DNA of 9,524 nt from an uncultured Mucilaginibacter sp. (lineage in GTDB: Bacteria > Bacteroidota > Bacteroidia > Sphingobacteriales > Sphingobacteriaceae), in contig CAMLFI010000072.1 of the NCBI GenBank assembly GCA_946479225.1, positions 1 through 9,524 on the forward strand. The letters are read 5' to 3'. Under the pieces are notes generated by a model, which was not told the DNA's origin, made no database searches, and saw nothing but the letters and a program-made list of their open reading frames with translations. This document shows, piece after piece, positions 6,327 through 9,524 of this stretch. The translations under genes were made by a program, and so were the position numbers. The first letter of the stretch is position 1, and every line of letters starts with the position of its first letter.

Positions 6327-6371
6327 ATGGTAAGGTACAATTTAAAATATCTATTTAAGCTGTTAATTAAA

Positions 6372-6399
6372 TTGATTTAACAAGTAAAAGTTATCTTTA
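6372..6399 (+). promoter_or_regulatory. Bacteroidota-type promoter overlapping the phosphoesterase start
   Basis: TTG (6372-6374), a 17-base spacer, then TATCTTTA (6392-6399), which differs from TAnnTTTG only in the last base. This is the best two-part promoter in the window. Its last base is the A of the upstream ATG, so the transcript would begin around 6403-6406, at or just before the second ATG (6405). Confidence 0.45.
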
Positions 6400-7250
6400 T
6401 GGATATGAACAGTCGCCGTAAATTTCTTCGATCGGGCATTGCCCTTGCAGGTTTAAATCTGTTACCGTCTGTTAACCTGTTTGCCGGGCCATCATCAACA
6501 CAAATAAAAAAGCCTGCGGATTTCAAGCTGCGTTTCGCCGTTGCATCTGATGGGCATTATGCCCAGCCGGGTACCGACGGAGATAAATTTTATGGCGACC
6601 TTATAAAATGGCTAACCAAAGAACACCAGGATAATCATTTAGATATGGTAATCATCAACGGCGACCTTGTGCATGACCGTCCCGACCTGCTACCTAAGAT
6701 CAAACAAACATACCTTGATAAATTACCCGTGCCATGTTACACCGTACCAGGCAATCATGACCACGTTGATGCCGCAATGTGGAAAGCGGTGTTCGGTTAT
6801 GAGGATAACCATGTAGTAGATAAAGGCGATGTTGGTTTTGTACTGGCCAATACTACCGACAAGCAGGGTAAATACATTTGCCCGGATGCTACCTTTCTGA
6901 AAAAATCGTTAAATGATTTTAAAAGTAAACCTATTGTTTTTGTCGTACTACATGTGCCGCCGCATCAATGGCTGCCTGAAGAAAAGACAAATTTTGTTGA
7001 TTGCCCCGCAACCATTGAGCTCTTGCATAGCTACCCGAATGTAAAAGCCGTACTGCACGGGCATGAGCATACGCTTGATGTAATACGTTACACCGGCAAA
7101 CTGCCGCATATATTTGATGCGCACTTTGGCGGCAATTGGGGAACCGCTTACAAAGGGTATCGTATTTTTGAAGTTTCTGCTAATAATGCTATTAATACTT
7201 ATCAAGTGAATGGCAGCCAAAACCCGGTTATTAATTCGGCTAAATTGTAG
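6399..7250 (+). CDS. Tat-exported calcineurin-like metallophosphoesterase
   Basis: A 283-residue phosphoesterase of the calcineurin-like fold, expected to use two metal ions to cleave phosphate mono- or diesters in the periplasm. The N-terminus SRRKFLRSGIALAGLNLL is a clear twin-arginine signal (Arg6, Arg7), with a likely cut near Ala29, so it would be exported folded. The family motifs are in order: SDGH (Asp51, His53), NGDLVHD (Asp89), GNHD (Asn119, His120), VLHVPPH (His185) and LHGHEH (His222, His224). All metal-binding motifs are therefore present. The substrate is not evident; related Bacteroidota proteins are often labelled 3',5'-cyclic nucleotide phosphodiesterase-like, which is not shown here. 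Two in-frame starts exist, ATG 6399 and ATG 6405. The promoter position favours 6405, and both keep the Tat motif. A strong terminator follows the gene. It is divergent from the lipoprotein gene. Confidence 0.88.
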   Translation: MDMNSRRKFLRSGIALAGLNLLPSVNLFAGPSSTQIKKPADFKLRFAVASDGHYAQPGTDGDKFYGDLIKWLTKEHQDNHLDMVIINGDLVHDRPDLLPKIKQTYLDKLPVPCYTVPGNHDHVDAAMWKAVFGYEDNHVVDKGDVGFVLANTTDKQGKYICPDATFLKKSLNDFKSKPIVFVVLHVPPHQWLPEEKTNFVDCPATIELLHSYPNVKAVLHGHEHTLDVIRYTGKLPHIFDAHFGGNWGTAYKGYRIFEVSANNAINTYQVNGSQNPVINSAKL

Positions 7251-7270
7251 AGAATCAATTTGCATATAAA

Positions 7271-7303
7271 CAAAAACGGCCCCGAGATTCGGAGCCGTTT
7301 TTG
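7271..7303. terminator. Strong bidirectional rho-independent terminator
   Basis: Perfect 10-base arms CAAAAACGGC (7271-7280) and GCCGTTTTTG (7294-7303). After one C/A mismatch, a further CCG/CGG pairing encloses the loop AGATT. The A-run and T-run on either side supply a T-tract in both directions. It sits between the convergent metallophosphoesterase (20 bases past its stop) and GH3 gene (19 bases past its stop), serving both. Confidence 0.92.
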
Positions 7304-7322
7304 TTTTGAAAGATATTTGATA

Positions 7323-9524
7323 TTACATCATTGTCACCGTCTTCTTCACAATATTGCCTGACGTTAAGTTTTTCTCGTCGGGCTGAGATCCGCCTACGCT
7401 CAAGGTCAATTTACCTTTTAACGGGGTTATCTTGCCGTTTGCATTTGGTACAGAAAGATCGGCTGCTGATAGCGTGAATGTCACCACCTTGCGCTCACCC
7501 GCTTTAAGGGATATCCTGTTGAAGCCCTTCAGTGCTTTTAGCGGAGTTTTCTGCGCGTTATTATTATAAGTTAAATAAAGCTGAGCCACTTCATCGCCTG
7601 CCATTTTACCAGTGTTAGTAACAGCTACAGTTACAACAACTTTATTGCCTCTTTTAACAACAGTTGGCGCTGTGATGGCATCATATTTAAAATTGGTGTA
7701 GCTTAAGCCATAGCCAAAGCCATATAACGGCGTACCATTAAAATAACGGTAGGTACGGTTCGTCATAGAGTAATCATTAAAGTCAGGAAGATCGCTGTCG
7801 CCTTTGTAGAAGGTAACCGGTAACCGGCCTGCAGGATTGTAATCGCCAAACAGTACATCGGCAATAGCGGTACCTGCCGACTGGCCTGCATACCACCCGT
7901 TAACTATTGCGGGAATGTTCTCAGCTTCCCACGGAATAGCTACCGCGCTACCTGTCATCATTACAAAAACAACAGGTTTGCCTGTGCTTTTAAAGGCTTT
8001 CATCAAATTTGTTTGAACAGATGGCAGCATAATAGAAGTTCTGTCGCCACCATCAAAACCCGGATATGGCACTTTCATCTCCTCGCCTTCCAATTGCGGA
8101 GAGATACCACCTACATATACAATCGCGTCCGCATCTTTAATACGTTCGGTTAGTGCTGCAAAGTCGGTTTTTTTGTAGGTACCGGCACTCATTCTGATGT
8201 TGGACTTGCCATCTCCCTGCCAAAACTCCAACTCCAGTTTGTATGATTTGCCCGGTTGAGTTACCAGTTTATATTGCTGCGCTCCCCAACGGTTACGCGT
8301 CCAGATGTTTAATACCTCTTTACCATCAACCAAGAAGCGCCAGCCGTCATCGCCGTCAATCTCAAAAGTGATAAAACCTTCGTTACCGGCAGTGTAGTTG
8401 GTGGTGTAACGGGCAGAGAAGTTATTAGCTTTGATATTACCGCTAACAGACTCGCCCTCTTGCCAGAAATGGTTAACTTCCGGCTCGGCAGCAACAACCG
8501 GAGTGCCTTTCAGCTCGACATTATTAAAATATTCAGCCTTAAAACCCTGGTGACCATCTATGTTGTATTGGCGGGCAACATCGCGATAGTCAAGCAAAGT
8601 ATCGTTGGTAAAGTTTATCGCTTTTTCATAAATGATCTCTGCATTTGGCAATTTAGCTTTGATGCCCTGCAATACGGTTACCCTATCAGTCGGCGTACCG
8701 TTGTAGTTGCCTAAAATCGCTATACCGTTGTCAGCATTGGGGCCAATTACGGCTATTTTTTTGATGGTTTTTTTAAGCGGAAGGGCATTACCTTGATTTT
8801 TAAGCATTACGATAGACTGGCGCGCCATTTTTAAAGCGAGTGCTTTGTGCTCTGCACTTTCTAATGTAGAAGCCGGAGTTTGCGCATATTTAACCATCGA
8901 AACCGGATCAAACATGCCCAGTTTAAAGCGCGTCATGAACAAACGTTTAACAGAAACGTCAATATCTTTTTCAGATAAACGGCCATTTTTTACAGCTGCA
9001 ATTAATGACAGGTAAGCATCCGTTCCACACTCTAAATCTGTACCATGTAACACAGCATCTGCCGAAGCCGTTTCTGCGCTGGTATGGGTTTTATGATTTT
9101 TAAAGAAATCGTCAATACCCCAGCAATCAGAAGTTACATATCCTTTAAAGCCCCATTGGTTACGTAATATGTCAACCATCAGCACATCGCTACCGCAGCA
9201 GGGCTGCGTGCGGAATGCGTTATATGCACACATCACGCCTTCCACATTTGTCTCGGTAACCAATTTTTTGAAGGCCGGTAAGTAAGTATCCCACAGATCA
9301 TAATTGCTTACATCTGTATTAAAAACGTGCCGCGTTGGCTCCGGACCGCTATGCACAGCGTAATGCTTGGCACATGCCGCGGCTTTCAAATATTTAGGAT
9401 CATTACCCTGAAGGCCTCTCACAAAGAAGCTGCCCATAGTAGCAGTCAAGTATGGGTCTTCACCGTAAGTTTCCTGCCCACGGCCCCAACGCGGGTCGCG
9501 GAAGATATTGATATTGGGTGTCCA
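7323..9524 (-). CDS. Glycoside hydrolase family 3 with PA14 insert (N-terminus beyond right edge)
   Basis: A GH3 enzyme of the beta-glucosidase/beta-xylosidase group, hydrolysing beta-linked sugars from plant or other polysaccharides. The frame stays open to the right edge and starts inside the barrel with NINIFRDPRWGRGQETYGED, so 733 residues are present and the N-terminus, with any signal peptide, is missing. Numbering from the first codon in the window, KH (Lys53-His54) and the nucleophile Asp133 in TSDCWGID are visible. The second GH3 domain begins near ARQSIVMLKN (234-243). It is interrupted by a PA14 carbohydrate-binding module at about 325-450 (FKAEYFNN, DGDDGWRFLVDGK), then resumes with LEGEEM (about 478-483), which holds the likely acid/base Glu, and GDRTSIMLP. 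A fibronectin-III-like domain closes the protein (about 640-710). No SusC/SusD genes lie nearby. Likely periplasmic; the exact sugar specificity is uncertain. Confidence 0.95.
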   Translation of the reverse strand, partial: WTPNINIFRDPRWGRGQETYGEDPYLTATMGSFFVRGLQGNDPKYLKAAACAKHYAVHSGPEPTRHVFNTDVSNYDLWDTYLPAFKKLVTETNVEGVMCAYNAFRTQPCCGSDVLMVDILRNQWGFKGYVTSDCWGIDDFFKNHKTHTSAETASADAVLHGTDLECGTDAYLSLIAAVKNGRLSEKDIDVSVKRLFMTRFKLGMFDPVSMVKYAQTPASTLESAEHKALALKMARQSIVMLKNQGNALPLKKTIKKIAVIGPNADNGIAILGNYNGTPTDRVTVLQGIKAKLPNAEIIYEKAINFTNDTLLDYRDVARQYNIDGHQGFKAEYFNNVELKGTPVVAAEPEVNHFWQEGESVSGNIKANNFSARYTTNYTAGNEGFITFEIDGDDGWRFLVDGKEVLNIWTRNRWGAQQYKLVTQPGKSYKLELEFWQGDGKSNIRMSAGTYKKTDFAALTERIKDADAIVYVGGISPQLEGEEMKVPYPGFDGGDRTSIMLPSVQTNLMKAFKSTGKPVVFVMMTGSAVAIPWEAENIPAIVNGWYAGQSAGTAIADVLFGDYNPAGRLPVTFYKGDSDLPDFNDYSMTNRTYRYFNGTPLYGFGYGLSYTNFKYDAITAPTVVKRGNKVVVTVAVTNTGKMAGDEVAQLYLTYNNNAQKTPLKALKGFNRISLKAGERKVVTFTLSAADLSVPNANGKITPLKGKLTLSVGGSQPDEKNLTSGNIVKKTVTMM

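Noticed and set aside
8309..8714. Short ORFs inside the GH3 gene on both strands
   Set aside because: They overlap the PA14 region of a clearly coding GH3 frame and have no protein-like features of their own.
7323..9524. Possibility that this is part of a polysaccharide utilisation locus
   Set aside because: No SusC, SusD, hybrid two-component sensor or other glycoside hydrolase lies in the window; the flanking genes are unrelated to glycan use.

Overview
This window looks like chromosome from a member of the Bacteroidota, most likely a soil or plant-associated Sphingobacteriaceae such as Mucilaginibacter or Pedobacter. The assignment rests on moderate-to-low GC, several matches to the Bacteroidota -7 promoter box TAnnTTTG, mostly absent Shine-Dalgarno sequences, and gene types common in that group: DASH cryptochrome, PA14-containing GH3 glycosidase, a lipoprotein, and a secreted FAD oxidoreductase with an SLH-like tail. 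The genus is an inference; no rRNA or other diagnostic marker is present.

Layout from left to right. Bases 1-1171 (minus) are the N-terminal 390 codons of the 2-oxoglutarate dehydrogenase E1 subunit (sucA), cut by the left edge. A 308-base gap follows, holding the sucA promoter region, a possible 33-residue membrane peptide (1327-1428, minus) and a hairpin. Bases 1480-2766 (minus) are a DASH-type cryptochrome/photolyase. Divergent from it are a HAD-superfamily sugar-phosphate phosphatase (2929-3588, TTG start) and a small Dabb-domain protein (3636-3947), 47 bases apart and probably co-transcribed. Bases 3960-5309 (minus) are an exported, compact FAD-dependent oxidoreductase. Divergent from it is a DinB/YfiT-like metal-dependent transferase (5381-5905). 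A lipoprotein of unknown function (5913-6326, minus) converges on that gene. A Tat-type metallophosphoesterase (6399-7250, plus) is followed by a strong bidirectional terminator. Bases 7323-9524 (minus) are the C-terminal 733 residues of a PA14-containing GH3 glycosidase, cut by the right edge.

The genes do not form one pathway. They alternate in strand as single genes or pairs: central metabolism (sucA), light-dependent DNA repair or signalling (DASH), phosphate-ester chemistry (HAD, metallophosphoesterase), thiol or stress chemistry (DinB-like, Dabb), and polysaccharide degradation (GH3). There is no SusC/SusD pair, mobile element, tRNA, rRNA or CRISPR array. I found no convincing new multi-gene system. 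The most useful leads are the small membrane ORF upstream of sucA, the reduced FAD oxidoreductase with SLH-like repeats, a promoter that seems to overlap the start codon of the Tat phosphoesterase, and the orphan lipoprotein.
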